From assembly GCF_040448675.1 (NCBI RefSeq), contig NZ_CP159289.1, positions 3,435,001 through 3,499,000 of the forward strand: a stretch of 64,000 nucleotides of DNA, written 5' to 3'. The notes below the pieces were generated by a model that was not told the origin of the DNA, searched no databases, and was given only the letters and a program-made list of their open reading frames with translations. This document shows positions 43,281 through 52,907 of the stretch, piece after piece. Source of the stretch: Dyadobacter sp. 676. GTDB lineage: Bacteria > Bacteroidota > Bacteroidia > Cytophagales > Spirosomataceae. The translations under genes and the position numbers were made by a program. The stretch's first letter is position 1; the number at the start of each line of letters is the position of its first letter.

Positions 43281-44714
43281 ATGCATGTTACTTCACCTGT
43301 AAGAGAACCGCTGATCCAAGGTGGGAAAACGTACGCGGACGTAACGGAAGACATATGCCGCCATGTGGAGGCGACTCCAACGAAAGAATGGAAGATTGCT
43401 TTCGGCCTTTCGCTTATCGTTCTGGCGTATGGAACTGTGTGTCTTGCCTGGACCTGGTGGGAAGGCCTCGGAGTTTGGGGTTTGAATAAAACAGTAGGTT
43501 GGGCCTGGGACATCACCAACTTCGTATGGTGGGTGGGTATCGGTCACGCGGGAACGCTGATCTCCGCGATCCTCTTGCTTTTCCGTCAGAAATGGAGAAC
43601 TTCCATCAACCGTGCAGCGGAAGCGATGACGATCTTCGCCGTTATTTGTGCTGCTTCTTTTATTTTGATGCACATGGGTCGTCCCTGGATGGCTTACTGG
43701 GCTCTTCCATTGCCAAACGCATTCGGTTCACTCTGGGTTAACTTCAACTCGCCGCTTGTTTGGGACGTATTCGCGATCAGTACTTACTTCTCCGTATCGT
43801 TGGTTTTCTGGTACATCGGTCTGATCCCTGACCTCGCGACCATCCGCGACCGTGCTACCAGCAAAATCTCCCGTTTCATGTACGGAACGTTTGCAATGGG
43901 CTGGGACGGTTCCGCAAAAACCTGGGCTCGTTATGAATATGTTTCCCTGATCCTCGCCGGTCTTTCAACCCCACTCGTACTTTCGGTACACACCATTGTA
44001 AGTATGGACTTTGCTACCTCGGTAATTCCGGGATGGCACACGACGATCTTCCCTCCGTACTTCGTTGCGGGTGCGATTTTCTCCGGATTTGCGATGGTTC
44101 AAAACCTGATGCTCATTACACGTGTGGTTTACAAGCTGGAAGACTACATTACCCTCGAGCACATCGAAACAATGAATAAGGTAATCACACTGACGGGGTC
44201 TGTCGTGGGTGTGGCCTATATCACCGAGTTCTTCATCGCATGGTACGGTGGTGTCGAATATGAATATTACGCATTCTTCAACCGTATGACCGGTCCTTAC
44301 TGGTGGGCGTACTGGGCAATGATGACCTGTAACGTAATTTCTCCGCAGCTTTTCTGGTCGAGAAAATTGCGTCGCAGCATTACTTTTACATTCTTCATCT
44401 CTGTGGTAGTAAACATCGGTATGTGGTTCGAGCGTTTCGTAATTATCGTAACCTCCCTGCACCGTGACTATATTCCTTCAAGCTGGTCGATGTTCTCGCC
44501 AACTCGTTACGACATTGGGGATTACATTTTCTCCTTCGGTTTGTTCTTCACATTGTTCCTCCTGTTCTCGAAATACCTGCCGGTAGTAAACATGGCGGAA
44601 GTAAAAGCGGTATTGCGCTCAACATCTGCGCAGCTGCCTGCCAAGATCGCCGGGGTTGCGAAAGTAAGACAGCGTGGAACTGCTGAACCCGCTTATAACA
44701 AGGATCAGGAATAA
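43281..44714 (+). CDS. actC: Alternative complex III NrfD/PsrC-like membrane subunit ActC
   Basis: 477 residues with about ten transmembrane helices. It has VWWVGIGHAGTLISAILLLF, MHMGRPWMAYWALPLPN and PGWHTTIFPPYFVAGAIFSG segments (first residues as landmarks), all typical of the polysulfide reductase NrfD family of quinol-oxidising subunits. It would hold the periplasmic-side quinol site and pass electrons to ActB. The later gene at 45950 is its diverged partner. It starts 52 nt after actB. Confidence 0.95.
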   Translation: MHVTSPVREPLIQGGKTYADVTEDICRHVEATPTKEWKIAFGLSLIVLAYGTVCLAWTWWEGLGVWGLNKTVGWAWDITNFVWWVGIGHAGTLISAILLLFRQKWRTSINRAAEAMTIFAVICAASFILMHMGRPWMAYWALPLPNAFGSLWVNFNSPLVWDVFAISTYFSVSLVFWYIGLIPDLATIRDRATSKISRFMYGTFAMGWDGSAKTWARYEYVSLILAGLSTPLVLSVHTIVSMDFATSVIPGWHTTIFPPYFVAGAIFSGFAMVQNLMLITRVVYKLEDYITLEHIETMNKVITLTGSVVGVAYITEFFIAWYGGVEYEYYAFFNRMTGPYWWAYWAMMTCNVISPQLFWSRKLRRSITFTFFISVVVNIGMWFERFVIIVTSLHRDYIPSSWSMFSPTRYDIGDYIFSFGLFFTLFLLFSKYLPVVNMAEVKAVLRSTSAQLPAKIAGVAKVRQRGTAEPAYNKDQE

Positions 44715-44761
44715 AAGCATTGCGTAAAAGCGAATTATAGAGATTATAATTAAGTAATAGT

Positions 44762-45292
44762 ATGGCAGAATTATCTGGTAAATATTTGGTCGGAGTTTAC
44801 GACGATGACGATACTGTTCTTCACGCGGTACCTAAACTGAGAAAAGCCGGTGTGAAAATCAAGGAAGTATATTCTCCATTCCCGATTCACGGGTTGGACG
44901 AGGCACTGGGCCACCCGAGGACACGTATCGGTATCGCTGCCTTTATGTTCGGTGTGACAGGTTGCTGCTGCGCATTGACTTTGATGATCTGGACAATGGG
45001 ATTTGACTGGCCGATGATCATCGGCGGTAAGGACCCGATCTCGATCCCCAACTATATCCCCATCACATTCGAAGCGACGGTGCTCTTCACTGCGTTCGGT
45101 ATGGTGATCACATTCTTTATTTCCAACGGACTTGGGCCTGGTACGCATTTCCATCCGAGGTTCGATGTACGCGCCACAGACAACAAGTTTGTGATGGCGA
45201 TCGACATGAGCAGAAACTCACTGAGCGAAGAAGAGATATCGAGAGCGTTGAAAGACAGCGGCGCGGAAGAAGTCAACATTAAGCAATTCTAA
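44762..45292 (+). CDS. actD: Alternative complex III subunit ActD (DUF3341)
   Basis: 176 residues. A soluble N-terminal domain (LVGVYDDDDTVLHAVPKLRKAG, then VYSPFPIHGLDEALG) precedes two membrane helices (about 58-82 and 98-122) and a short C-terminal soluble segment (HPRFDVRATDNKFVMAID). This is the DUF3341 layout. ActD contacts the membrane arm of the complex and has no cofactor. Its stop codon overlaps the first base of the next start, so translation is coupled with actE. Confidence 0.93.
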   Translation: MAELSGKYLVGVYDDDDTVLHAVPKLRKAGVKIKEVYSPFPIHGLDEALGHPRTRIGIAAFMFGVTGCCCALTLMIWTMGFDWPMIIGGKDPISIPNYIPITFEATVLFTAFGMVITFFISNGLGPGTHFHPRFDVRATDNKFVMAIDMSRNSLSEEEISRALKDSGAEEVNIKQF

Positions 45293-45915
45293 TGGAGTTT
45301 AAAGCAATGAAATTTAAAAGTTTATATAGATATCTATTGGTTGCTGCCGTATTGCTTACCGCTGCTGCTGGTTGTAAGAGAGATCCGAACAACCCGGGGA
45401 AAGAATATGCGCCGAATATGTACCTGCCGGTAGGTTACGAGCCGTACAAGCAGGAGAAAGCGAATCCTATCAATCCTCAGGGCCTTACCATGCGTCTGCC
45501 TGTGGCCGGTACCGTTGCGAGACGTAACTACCATACCCAATTCGGCGAGTCGGATTCCGCTGTGGTTGACCTGATGGTTTATAACATTCCCGCCGACAGC
45601 ATCGAAATCGCTGAGAAAGTTTTGAAAAACCCCGTTCCGCTGAACGAGAAGACGCTGGCGGAAGGCAAGGTGTTATATGACAGGTATTGCCAGCATTGCC
45701 ATGGTGCAACTGGTGCCGGTGACGGTAAAGTAGGAGCGATGTACAAAGGTGTTCCCAATTACGCCAGCGATGCATACAAAAACCTGAATGAAGGGCATAT
45801 TTTTCATGTCATCACACACGGAAAAGCACGCATGTGGCCTCACGGGTCGCAGATCAACCCGGAGGAACGCTGGAAGATCGTACACTACGTACAGAAATTG
45901 CAGAAAGGGGCCTAA
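45292..45915 (+). CDS. actE: Alternative complex III monoheme cytochrome c lipoprotein ActE
   Basis: 207 residues. The lipoprotein signal ends AAAGC with acylation expected at Cys29; an internal ATG five codons in (45307) is also possible as start. The C-terminal half is a class I cytochrome c domain with YCQHCHGATGAGDG (heme motif near residue 131) and distal Met in ARMWPHG. It is likely anchored to the membrane's outer face as the exit heme of the complex or shuttle towards CoxB. The gene overlaps actD by one base. Confidence 0.93.
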   Translation: MEFKAMKFKSLYRYLLVAAVLLTAAAGCKRDPNNPGKEYAPNMYLPVGYEPYKQEKANPINPQGLTMRLPVAGTVARRNYHTQFGESDSAVVDLMVYNIPADSIEIAEKVLKNPVPLNEKTLAEGKVLYDRYCQHCHGATGAGDGKVGAMYKGVPNYASDAYKNLNEGHIFHVITHGKARMWPHGSQINPEERWKIVHYVQKLQKGA

Positions 45916-45949
45916 GTACAATTTTGAAAACAGAGAAATAATTTAAATA

Positions 45950-47326
45950 ATGGCATCAGCACATTCGATTCCTTCTATTGAAGAACGGTTTGAATTTACA
46001 TCAGGAGCTAAGAGAAGTTTGCTCATTGGTGGCGGTGTAGGACTGGCTCTTGTACTATTAGGAGCATACCTCGCAGCCAATGGCGGTGGTGGCCATGAGG
46101 TGGCTGCGCACGGAGCGGAGCACGCTGCAGCGGCAGGCCACGCGGCTGCCGAGCATGGAGCAGCTGCTGCGGCACATGGCGCAGACGCGCACGGCGCTGC
46201 GGCCGAGGGCGGTCACCATGCCAAGAGCTGGGTAGCGCGCATTTGGGCTAACCTTTGGGTAAATGGTGTATATTTTACCGGAATGTCCGTTGTGGGGATG
46301 TTCTTCCTTTCTTATAACTACCTGGCGCAAGCCGGTTGGTCGGCAGTGTTCAAAAGAATACCCGAGGCTATGCCCGCATTCCTGCCTTTCACAGGAGCAG
46401 TAATGATCATTACATTCCTTTTGGGAGGCCATGATCTTTTCCATTGGACGCATGAGGGCCTTTACGAAGTGGGTGGTCCTGAATACGACAAAGTTATTGC
46501 CGGTAAACATGGTTACTTGAATACGCCTTTTTTCCTGGCACGTCTGGTAATCTATTTTGTAATCTGGTATTATCTATGGAGAGTAATCCGTAACCTGTCA
46601 TTGCAGGAGGACGAAATCGGCGGAACGGAGTTCTACGAGAAATCTATCCGCATTGGAACCGCATTTCTGGTGGTGTTTGGTGTCACCTCTTCCACATCTG
46701 CATGGGACTTCGTAATGTCGATCGATACACACTGGTTCAGTACGATGTTCGGCTGGTATACTTTGGCTAGCTGGCACGTGGCCGGATTGGCTGTAATTAC
46801 TCTCACCGTGGTAATGCTGCGCGAAAGAGGTTACCTGAGGGCGGTTAATTCAAGCCACCTGCGCGATCTGGGTAAGTTTGTATTTGCGTTCAGTATTTTC
46901 TGGACTTACGTGTGGTTCGCGCAGTTCCTTTTGATCTACTACGCCAACCTTCCCGAAGAAACGATCTATTTCATCGAGCGTTTCCGCGGACACGGTGGGT
47001 TCTTCAAGGCACCTTTCTTCATCAACCTGTTCCTGAACTTCTTCTTCCCATTCCTCGTGTTGATGACACGCGATGCGAAGTTCACACACTCGATCCTGAA
47101 AGTGGCTTGCTGGAGTGTAATTATCGGACACTGGTTTGATTTCTACACGAATATTATGCCGGGAACTGTTGGCGCGAGCGCTGAACTTGGACCTTTGGAG
47201 TGGGGTTTCTTCCTGGTGTTCCTTTGTGCATTTACCTATACAATCGCAACGCAATTGACCAAGGCAAACCTGATCCCGAGAAATCACCCGATGTTGGAGG
47301 AGTCATTGCACCACGATATCGCCTAA
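45950..47326 (+). CDS. actF: Alternative complex III NrfD-like membrane subunit ActF
   Basis: 458 residues with about ten transmembrane helices, diverged from ActC. Landmarks are FLPFTGAVMIITFLLGGHDLF, SSTSAWDFVMSIDTHWFSTMFGW and FIERFRGHGGFFKAPFFINL (each given in part). A feature of this copy is a loop at residues 45-90 made almost only of Ala, Gly, Glu and nine His, between TM1 and TM2. ActF forms the second membrane half of the complex, and some models give it a proton path. It lies 34 nt after actE. Confidence 0.93.
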   Translation: MASAHSIPSIEERFEFTSGAKRSLLIGGGVGLALVLLGAYLAANGGGGHEVAAHGAEHAAAAGHAAAEHGAAAAAHGADAHGAAAEGGHHAKSWVARIWANLWVNGVYFTGMSVVGMFFLSYNYLAQAGWSAVFKRIPEAMPAFLPFTGAVMIITFLLGGHDLFHWTHEGLYEVGGPEYDKVIAGKHGYLNTPFFLARLVIYFVIWYYLWRVIRNLSLQEDEIGGTEFYEKSIRIGTAFLVVFGVTSSTSAWDFVMSIDTHWFSTMFGWYTLASWHVAGLAVITLTVVMLRERGYLRAVNSSHLRDLGKFVFAFSIFWTYVWFAQFLLIYYANLPEETIYFIERFRGHGGFFKAPFFINLFLNFFFPFLVLMTRDAKFTHSILKVACWSVIIGHWFDFYTNIMPGTVGASAELGPLEWGFFLVFLCAFTYTIATQLTKANLIPRNHPMLEESLHHDIA

Positions 47327-47347
47327 TTGCAAAAACAGTAAATCATC

Positions 47348-48457
47348 ATGTATATTATTATCGCATTAGTTGCTCTTGTATTTATTGTCCTCACCGGGGT
47401 AGTGATAGCCAGGTTGCAGGGTGTTTTGAAGAGTATCAACAAAACCGATTCAGAGGAAGTTGTAACGACTGGTAATAAATTCAACGGTGCCATGTTTATC
47501 GTGACATTGCTGATTGGTGCTGTGGCAATTACCTGGTCATACCTGCATTCACGAGAGTTCTTCCTTCCCGAAGCATCATCCGTTCACGGCAGAAGAACCG
47601 ACGACCTGTTCTGGTTTTCTATGGGAATCCTGACGATCCCTTTCATTTTGGTTAACTTCCTGGTGTTCTTCTTTGCCTGGAAATACCAACATAAAAAAGG
47701 AAACCGTGCTACATTCTATCCCGAAAATCACAAGCTTGAACTGATCTGGACTATCATCCCCGCCGTAGTGATGGCGTTGCTGGTATTCACAGGCTGGAAA
47801 GCATGGTCGGATATTACCGCGGAAGCACCACGCGATGCGGAGGTGATCGAAATCACGGGTAAGCAATTCAACTGGATCGCACGGTACGGCGGTGTCGATA
47901 ATAACAAGCTTGGTGACTATAACTATAAACTGATTGACGCGCAAAACGAAGTAGGTATCGATTTGTCGGACGAGAATTCATTCGACGACTTTACCAATCC
48001 TTCCGAAATGCACATTCCGGTGGGCCGTCCTGTATTGCTGAAAATCCGCGCCCGCGACGTATTGCACAGCGTATTCATTCCTCATATGCGTGTGAAAATG
48101 GATGCGGTGCCAGGTTTGCCAACCAAATTCTGGTTCGTACCCGACAAAACAACCGCCGATATGCGCGCCGAAACCGGTAACCCGAAATTTGACTATGAGA
48201 TTGCTTGTACGGAGGTATGTGGACAAGGTCACTTTTCAATGAAAATGAGATTGATCGTAGACGACGAGGCTACATACCAGAAATGGGTTTCAGAGCAGGC
48301 GACTTTCCTGCAAACATACCCTGAGTATCTTGCGAAAGTTCCTGAGAACCTGAAAGCGAAGGCCATGAAATATGTGCCTGCCGAAGCAGCTGCTCCTGCG
48401 GCTGACAGCTCAGCAACATCTGCCGGCGGTGCCGGAGCAAGTTCTAGTCTACGATAA
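47348..48457 (+). CDS. coxB: Cytochrome c oxidase subunit II
   Basis: 369 residues. An extra N-terminal helix (1-22) precedes the usual two-helix hairpin (about 48-68 and 88-115). The periplasmic cupredoxin domain carries the CuA site: the upstream His in RDVLHSVFIPHMRVKMDAVPG and CTEVCGQGHFSM with Cys287, Cys291, His295 and Met298. CuA takes electrons from cytochrome c and passes them to heme a. The C-terminal tail is Ala/Ser-rich without a heme motif. It begins 21 nt after actF, directly linking complex III and oxidase genes. Confidence 0.97.
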   Translation: MYIIIALVALVFIVLTGVVIARLQGVLKSINKTDSEEVVTTGNKFNGAMFIVTLLIGAVAITWSYLHSREFFLPEASSVHGRRTDDLFWFSMGILTIPFILVNFLVFFFAWKYQHKKGNRATFYPENHKLELIWTIIPAVVMALLVFTGWKAWSDITAEAPRDAEVIEITGKQFNWIARYGGVDNNKLGDYNYKLIDAQNEVGIDLSDENSFDDFTNPSEMHIPVGRPVLLKIRARDVLHSVFIPHMRVKMDAVPGLPTKFWFVPDKTTADMRAETGNPKFDYEIACTEVCGQGHFSMKMRLIVDDEATYQKWVSEQATFLQTYPEYLAKVPENLKAKAMKYVPAEAAAPAADSSATSAGGAGASSSLR

Positions 48458-48485
48458 TTCTATTAATTAAATACAATAAAAGTAT

Positions 48486-50369
48486 ATGTCAGCTATTGAA
48501 GGATTGGAAACAGCTCACCACCACGCAGACGAGCATGACCACCACCATGAAGCACAAAGCTTTTGGCAGAAATATGTATTTTGTGAAGACCACAAGGTAA
48601 TTGCCAAGCAGTATCTGATCACGGGTATTGTGTGGGCTGTTATCGGGATTACCATGTCGGTGATCTTCCGTATCCAGCTCGGTTTGCCCGATTCCAACCT
48701 GTCCTGGTTAAAGCCTGTGTTGGGTGGATGGATCAGCGATGCGGGTAAGCTCGACCCTAACTTCTACCTGGCTTTGGTAACAATGCACGGTACCATCATG
48801 GTATTCTTTGTATTGACGGCCGGTTTGAGCGGTACTTTCAGCAACTTCCTGATTCCCCTTCAGGTGGGAGCGCGCGATATGGCGTCGGGTTTCATGAACA
48901 TGCTTTCGTACTGGTTCTTCTTTCTGGCCAGCATTATCATGTTCGCCTCTTTGTTCCTGCAACAGGGACCTGCCGCGGGTGGCTGGGTAATCTACCCACC
49001 ATTGAGCGCATTACCACAGGCACACCCTGGCTCAGGCATGGGTATGACGTTATGGTTGGCTAGTATGGCATTCTTTATCGTGTCGCAGCTATTGGGTGGT
49101 ATCAACTACATTACTACGGTTATCAACCTGCGTACGAGAGGTATGTCGTTCGACCGGCTGCCTCTGACGATCTGGTCATTCCTGATCACGGCGGTGCTGG
49201 GTCTGATCTCGTTCCCTGTATTGCTTTCATCCGTATTGCTGCTGATTTTCGACCGTCATTTCGGTACCAGCTTTTATCTTTCCGACATTTATATCAATGG
49301 TGAAGCGCTGCCAAACGTGGGTGGTAGCCCGATCCTGTTCCAGCACTTGTTCTGGTTCCTAGGTCACCCTGAGGTATATATCGTACTCTTGCCTGCTTTG
49401 GGTATTACATCCGAGGTAATCGCGACGAATTCTCGCAAACCGATCTTCGGTTACCGTGCGATGATCGCATCCATGCTCGGTATCGCCTTCCTGGCGTTTA
49501 TCGTATGGGCGCACCACATGTTCGTAACAGGTATGAACCCATTCCTCGGATCGGTCTTCATGTTCCTGACGCTCATTATCGCGGTACCTTCTGCGGTAAA
49601 AGGTTTTAACTACATCACCACCCTTTGGCGAGGTAATATTGTATTCACGCCGGGTATGCTGTTCTCGATCGGTCTGGTTTCCCTGTTCGTATCGGGTGGT
49701 TTAACAGGTATTATTCTTGGTAACAGTGCATTGGACATTCAATTGCACGACACATACTTCGTAGTAGCTCACTTCCACTTGGTAATGGGCGCGGCGTCGG
49801 CGTTCGGTCTGTTTGCGGGGGTTTACCATTGGTTCCCCAAAATGTTCGGCCGTATGATGAACACGTCGCTGGGCCAGGTACACTTCTGGTTGACGTTCAT
49901 CGGGATTTACATGGTGTTTATTCCAATGCACTATGTGGGTATCGCGGGCTTCCCTCGCCGTTACTATCAGTTCACCAGCTACGACTTTACGCATAAGTTC
50001 ATGGATATGAACATGTTTATCTCCATAGCGGCGATATTCACGTTCCTCGCGCAGTTTATATTCCTCTGGAATTTCTTTTACAGCATTTTCAAAGGAAGAA
50101 AAGCGCCGCAAAATCCCTGGCGTTCGAATACGCTGGAATGGACCGCTCCTATCAATCCGGGTCATGGAAACTGGGAAGGCGAAATTCCTGCGGTATACCG
50201 TTGGTCATATGATTACAGCAAACCGGGTGCGAAAGAAGATTTCATTCCTCAGAACATCCCGTATTCTCAAACACCCGAGTCGAACTTCCCTCATGAGAAT
50301 GAGCTGATCGCACTGGAGAAGGTGATTGAGTCCCAGAACTTTAATGACCAGTTCAAAACACATCATTGA
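48486..50369 (+). CDS. coxA: Cytochrome c oxidase subunit I
   Basis: 627 residues with twelve or more membrane helices. The binuclear-centre motif GHPEVYI has His294 and Tyr298 (the cross-linked pair in A-type oxidases); His343-His344 are further CuB ligands; His429 and His431 (VAHFHLV) bind the hemes. The presence of the Tyr within HPEVY marks an A-family heme-copper oxidase that reduces O2 and pumps protons. The soluble N-terminus is His-rich (AHHHADEHDHHHEAQ). It overlaps ctaA by 26 nt. Confidence 0.98.
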   Translation: MSAIEGLETAHHHADEHDHHHEAQSFWQKYVFCEDHKVIAKQYLITGIVWAVIGITMSVIFRIQLGLPDSNLSWLKPVLGGWISDAGKLDPNFYLALVTMHGTIMVFFVLTAGLSGTFSNFLIPLQVGARDMASGFMNMLSYWFFFLASIIMFASLFLQQGPAAGGWVIYPPLSALPQAHPGSGMGMTLWLASMAFFIVSQLLGGINYITTVINLRTRGMSFDRLPLTIWSFLITAVLGLISFPVLLSSVLLLIFDRHFGTSFYLSDIYINGEALPNVGGSPILFQHLFWFLGHPEVYIVLLPALGITSEVIATNSRKPIFGYRAMIASMLGIAFLAFIVWAHHMFVTGMNPFLGSVFMFLTLIIAVPSAVKGFNYITTLWRGNIVFTPGMLFSIGLVSLFVSGGLTGIILGNSALDIQLHDTYFVVAHFHLVMGAASAFGLFAGVYHWFPKMFGRMMNTSLGQVHFWLTFIGIYMVFIPMHYVGIAGFPRRYYQFTSYDFTHKFMDMNMFISIAAIFTFLAQFIFLWNFFYSIFKGRKAPQNPWRSNTLEWTAPINPGHGNWEGEIPAVYRWSYDYSKPGAKEDFIPQNIPYSQTPESNFPHENELIALEKVIESQNFNDQFKTHH

Positions 50370-51372
50370 TCTTAAAGCCAATCGCCGGTTCCGGCGATTG
50401 GCTTTAAATACGCTCATTACGCTCTATTCGGTGGTAATAGCCGGCGGCGTTGTGAGAAGTACGGGCTCGGGAATGGGCTGCCCCGACTGGCCTAAATGCT
50501 TCGGCAGATGGGTCCCACCCACGGAGGCATCACAACTTCCTGCGAATTACAAGGAAATTTATGGTGCCAAACTGAAAGGGGAGGTCGAGTTCAATGCATC
50601 CAAGACCTGGACGGAGTATATCAACAGGCTTGTCGGGGTATTCACCGGCATCATGATTTTCCTGACGCTCCTGGCATCCATTCCGTTTTTGAAATCGGGG
50701 AACAAACGGATTTTTTTTCTAAGCCTTACAGCTTTTTTGTTGACCGGTTTCCAGGGATGGCTCGGAGCCAAGGTAGTTTCTTTTGAATTGCATCCGGTGA
50801 TCGTGACATTGCATATGTTGCTGGCCATCGTGATAGTTTTTATCCTGCTTTATGTGTTCACATGGGCCGGATACGTCGAAAAAGTACTGACGTTGCGGGA
50901 AGGCAGCGAAAAGGTGCTCAGCGGAATCGGGATCGCGGTAATGGCCTTGTCGCTGTTTCAGATCCTGCTCGGAACGCAGGTGCGTGAGGCCATGGATCTG
51001 GCGATCATGAAGCTCGGCTACGGCGCACGTTCGCAGTGGATCGATGAACTGGGCGCCAATTTTTACATTCACCGGTCCTTTTCGATACTGGTCTTCGTGG
51101 TGAATGTAATCTGGATCAACAGGGTGTTGAAAACCGGAAACAAGGGAACGGTAGCGGGCAAAATTGCAATAGCCTGTCTCTGGATCCTGATCGCGGAGAT
51201 CGTAACGGGGGTGGTGATGGCATATTTCGGAGTGCCGGCATTTGCCCAGCCCATACACCTCACATTCGCGATACTGCTGATCGGCCTCCAATTTATTGTT
51301 TGGCTGATCGTAAATGGCAGGAAATACTTAAAATACAATGGCGTAGCCTTGTCTGGCGATAGCCGGGTTTAG
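50344..51372 (+). CDS. ctaA: Heme A synthase
   Basis: 342 residues from ATG 50344, inside the end of coxA; an earlier TTG at 50326 would lengthen the overlap. COX15/CtaA converts heme O to heme A. Eight helices are visible, with VVRSTGSGMGCPDWPKCFGRW near the first helix and paired His in EYINRLVGVF, LHPVIVTLHMLL, YIHRSFSI and IHLTFAILL, the four heme-ligand positions. The family Cys pair CPDWPKC is present. It works with CtaB, encoded next after 20 nt. Confidence 0.95.
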   Translation: MTSSKHIIDLKANRRFRRLALNTLITLYSVVIAGGVVRSTGSGMGCPDWPKCFGRWVPPTEASQLPANYKEIYGAKLKGEVEFNASKTWTEYINRLVGVFTGIMIFLTLLASIPFLKSGNKRIFFLSLTAFLLTGFQGWLGAKVVSFELHPVIVTLHMLLAIVIVFILLYVFTWAGYVEKVLTLREGSEKVLSGIGIAVMALSLFQILLGTQVREAMDLAIMKLGYGARSQWIDELGANFYIHRSFSILVFVVNVIWINRVLKTGNKGTVAGKIAIACLWILIAEIVTGVVMAYFGVPAFAQPIHLTFAILLIGLQFIVWLIVNGRKYLKYNGVALSGDSRV

Positions 51373-51392
51373 AATTTTCAATTTCTGTAATA

Positions 51393-52286
51393 ATGATTTC
51401 AGTAGAGGAAAGCGCAAGCGGGGTTGGGAAGATCAGAGAGAGATTAGGGGTTTTATTTGAATTATTAAAGTTCCGGCTGGCGTCATTGATTGCATTCTCG
51501 GGAGCAATGGGATATTGCCTGGGCTCGCGGGATGTAAAAACCGGCGACCTGGTGCTGTTTATTTTCGCGTCGATCGGTATTACCGGTGCGGCGAACATCA
51601 TCAACCAGATTCTCGAAAAGGACCTGGACAAAATGATGAAAAGAACGGCTTCTCGGCCGTTGCCTAGCGGAAGAATTACAGTGGAGCAAGCTGCGACCTG
51701 GGCGGTGGTCCTGGGTGTAGCGTCTCTGGCGATATTTGTAATGTTTTTTAACCTGACAACAGGGTTGATTTCCCTGCTGTCGTTGGTGCTTTACGGATTT
51801 GTTTATACCCCGTTGAAGCGCGTCGGTCCGATTGCCGTGTTCGTAGGGGCATTCCCTGGCGCATTTCCTCCGATGATCGGATGGGTGGCGGCAACGAACC
51901 ATTTCGGACTGGAACCCGGCATTTTGTTTGCGATTCAGTTTTTCTGGCAGTTCCCGCATTTCTGGGCCATTGCCTGGGTTTTGGACGAAGATTACAAGAG
52001 AGCAGGCTTCAAATTGTTGCCAGCCAATGGTTTGAAAGATTCGGATACGACATTGCAGATTATGATCTATACCTTGTTCCTGCTTCCGATTGGCTGGTTG
52101 CCGTACGAATTGGGAATGACAGGTATCAATTCCGCATTCATCGCGACGGTTTTCGGGGTGCTGTTCCTTGCGCAAACGTTCCACCTGATGCGCACTTGCA
52201 CGGACAAGACCGCGAAGCAGTTGATGTTCGGATCGTTCATTTACCTGCCTATCGTGCAAATTGCTTTTTTGTTGGATAAATTGTGA
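51393..52286 (+). CDS. ctaB: Protoheme IX farnesyltransferase (heme O synthase)
   Basis: 297-residue UbiA-type prenyltransferase with nine helices that adds a farnesyl group to heme B. The catalytic motif appears as NIINQILEKDLDKMMKRTASRPLPSG (NxxxDxxxD-like region near residues 69-80), with the later DEDYKRAGFKLLP motif near 195. It follows ctaA and precedes the oxidase subunit III genes, so heme A supply and apoenzyme are made together. The N-terminus has a short soluble stretch (to residue about 25). Confidence 0.96.
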   Translation: MISVEESASGVGKIRERLGVLFELLKFRLASLIAFSGAMGYCLGSRDVKTGDLVLFIFASIGITGAANIINQILEKDLDKMMKRTASRPLPSGRITVEQAATWAVVLGVASLAIFVMFFNLTTGLISLLSLVLYGFVYTPLKRVGPIAVFVGAFPGAFPPMIGWVAATNHFGLEPGILFAIQFFWQFPHFWAIAWVLDEDYKRAGFKLLPANGLKDSDTTLQIMIYTLFLLPIGWLPYELGMTGINSAFIATVFGVLFLAQTFHLMRTCTDKTAKQLMFGSFIYLPIVQIAFLLDKL

Positions 52287-52303
52287 AATAGAATCGAGTG
52301 AAA

Positions 52304-52891
52304 ATGGAAAACGTTCAGCAATATAAATTGGAGAGAGAGCCTCAGGAGACGCTTTCGATGGACCCGAAGAAGTTTATTCTTTGGTTGTTCCTTGTAACGA
52401 TCATCATGCTTTTCGCTTCGCAAAGCAGCGCGTACCTCGTACGCCGCGCCGAAGGGAACTGGCTCGAATTTGAAATGCCGCAGATATTCTGGTACAGCAC
52501 GGTGGTACTCATAATGAGCAGCGTAGCAATGCAATGGGCCTATTTCTCGGCAAAAAAAGATCAGTTCCAACAATTGAAAATAGCAATTTCTATTACTTTT
52601 GTACTCGGCCTGATCTTCCTTTACATGCAGTTTCAGGGCTGGAAAGAGCTGGTAGCTATGAATGTCTATTTTGTTGGAAACCCGTCCGGTTCGTTCTTTT
52701 ACGTGTTCACGGGGCTTCATGGTTTCCACATTATCACCGGCCTGATTGTTTTGGTATTCGCATTGATAGCAGCATTCAAGCTGAACATGCATTCCAAAAA
52801 TCTGAGAAGAATTCAGATCAGTGCCACTTACTGGCATTTTTTGGATATACTCTGGTTATACCTTTTTGTTTTTTTATTGACCTTTAATTAA
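52304..52891 (+). CDS. Cytochrome c oxidase subunit III-like protein (first copy)
   Basis: 195 residues from ATG 52304; GTG 52298 is an alternative. Five hydrophobic helices are predicted, with FASQSSAYLVRRAEGNW, GSFFYVFTGLHGFHIITGLI and TYWHFLDILWLYLFVFL (landmarks), which are subunit III motifs. The protein is shorter than the usual seven-helix form and lies beside a second subunit III gene; Bacteroidota caa3-type clusters commonly carry this pair. It probably supports stability and proton uptake of CoxA. It starts 17 nt after ctaB. Confidence 0.92.
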   Translation: MENVQQYKLEREPQETLSMDPKKFILWLFLVTIIMLFASQSSAYLVRRAEGNWLEFEMPQIFWYSTVVLIMSSVAMQWAYFSAKKDQFQQLKIAISITFVLGLIFLYMQFQGWKELVAMNVYFVGNPSGSFFYVFTGLHGFHIITGLIVLVFALIAAFKLNMHSKNLRRIQISATYWHFLDILWLYLFVFLLTFN

Positions 52892-52907
52892 ATAATTCCT
52901 TTTATCA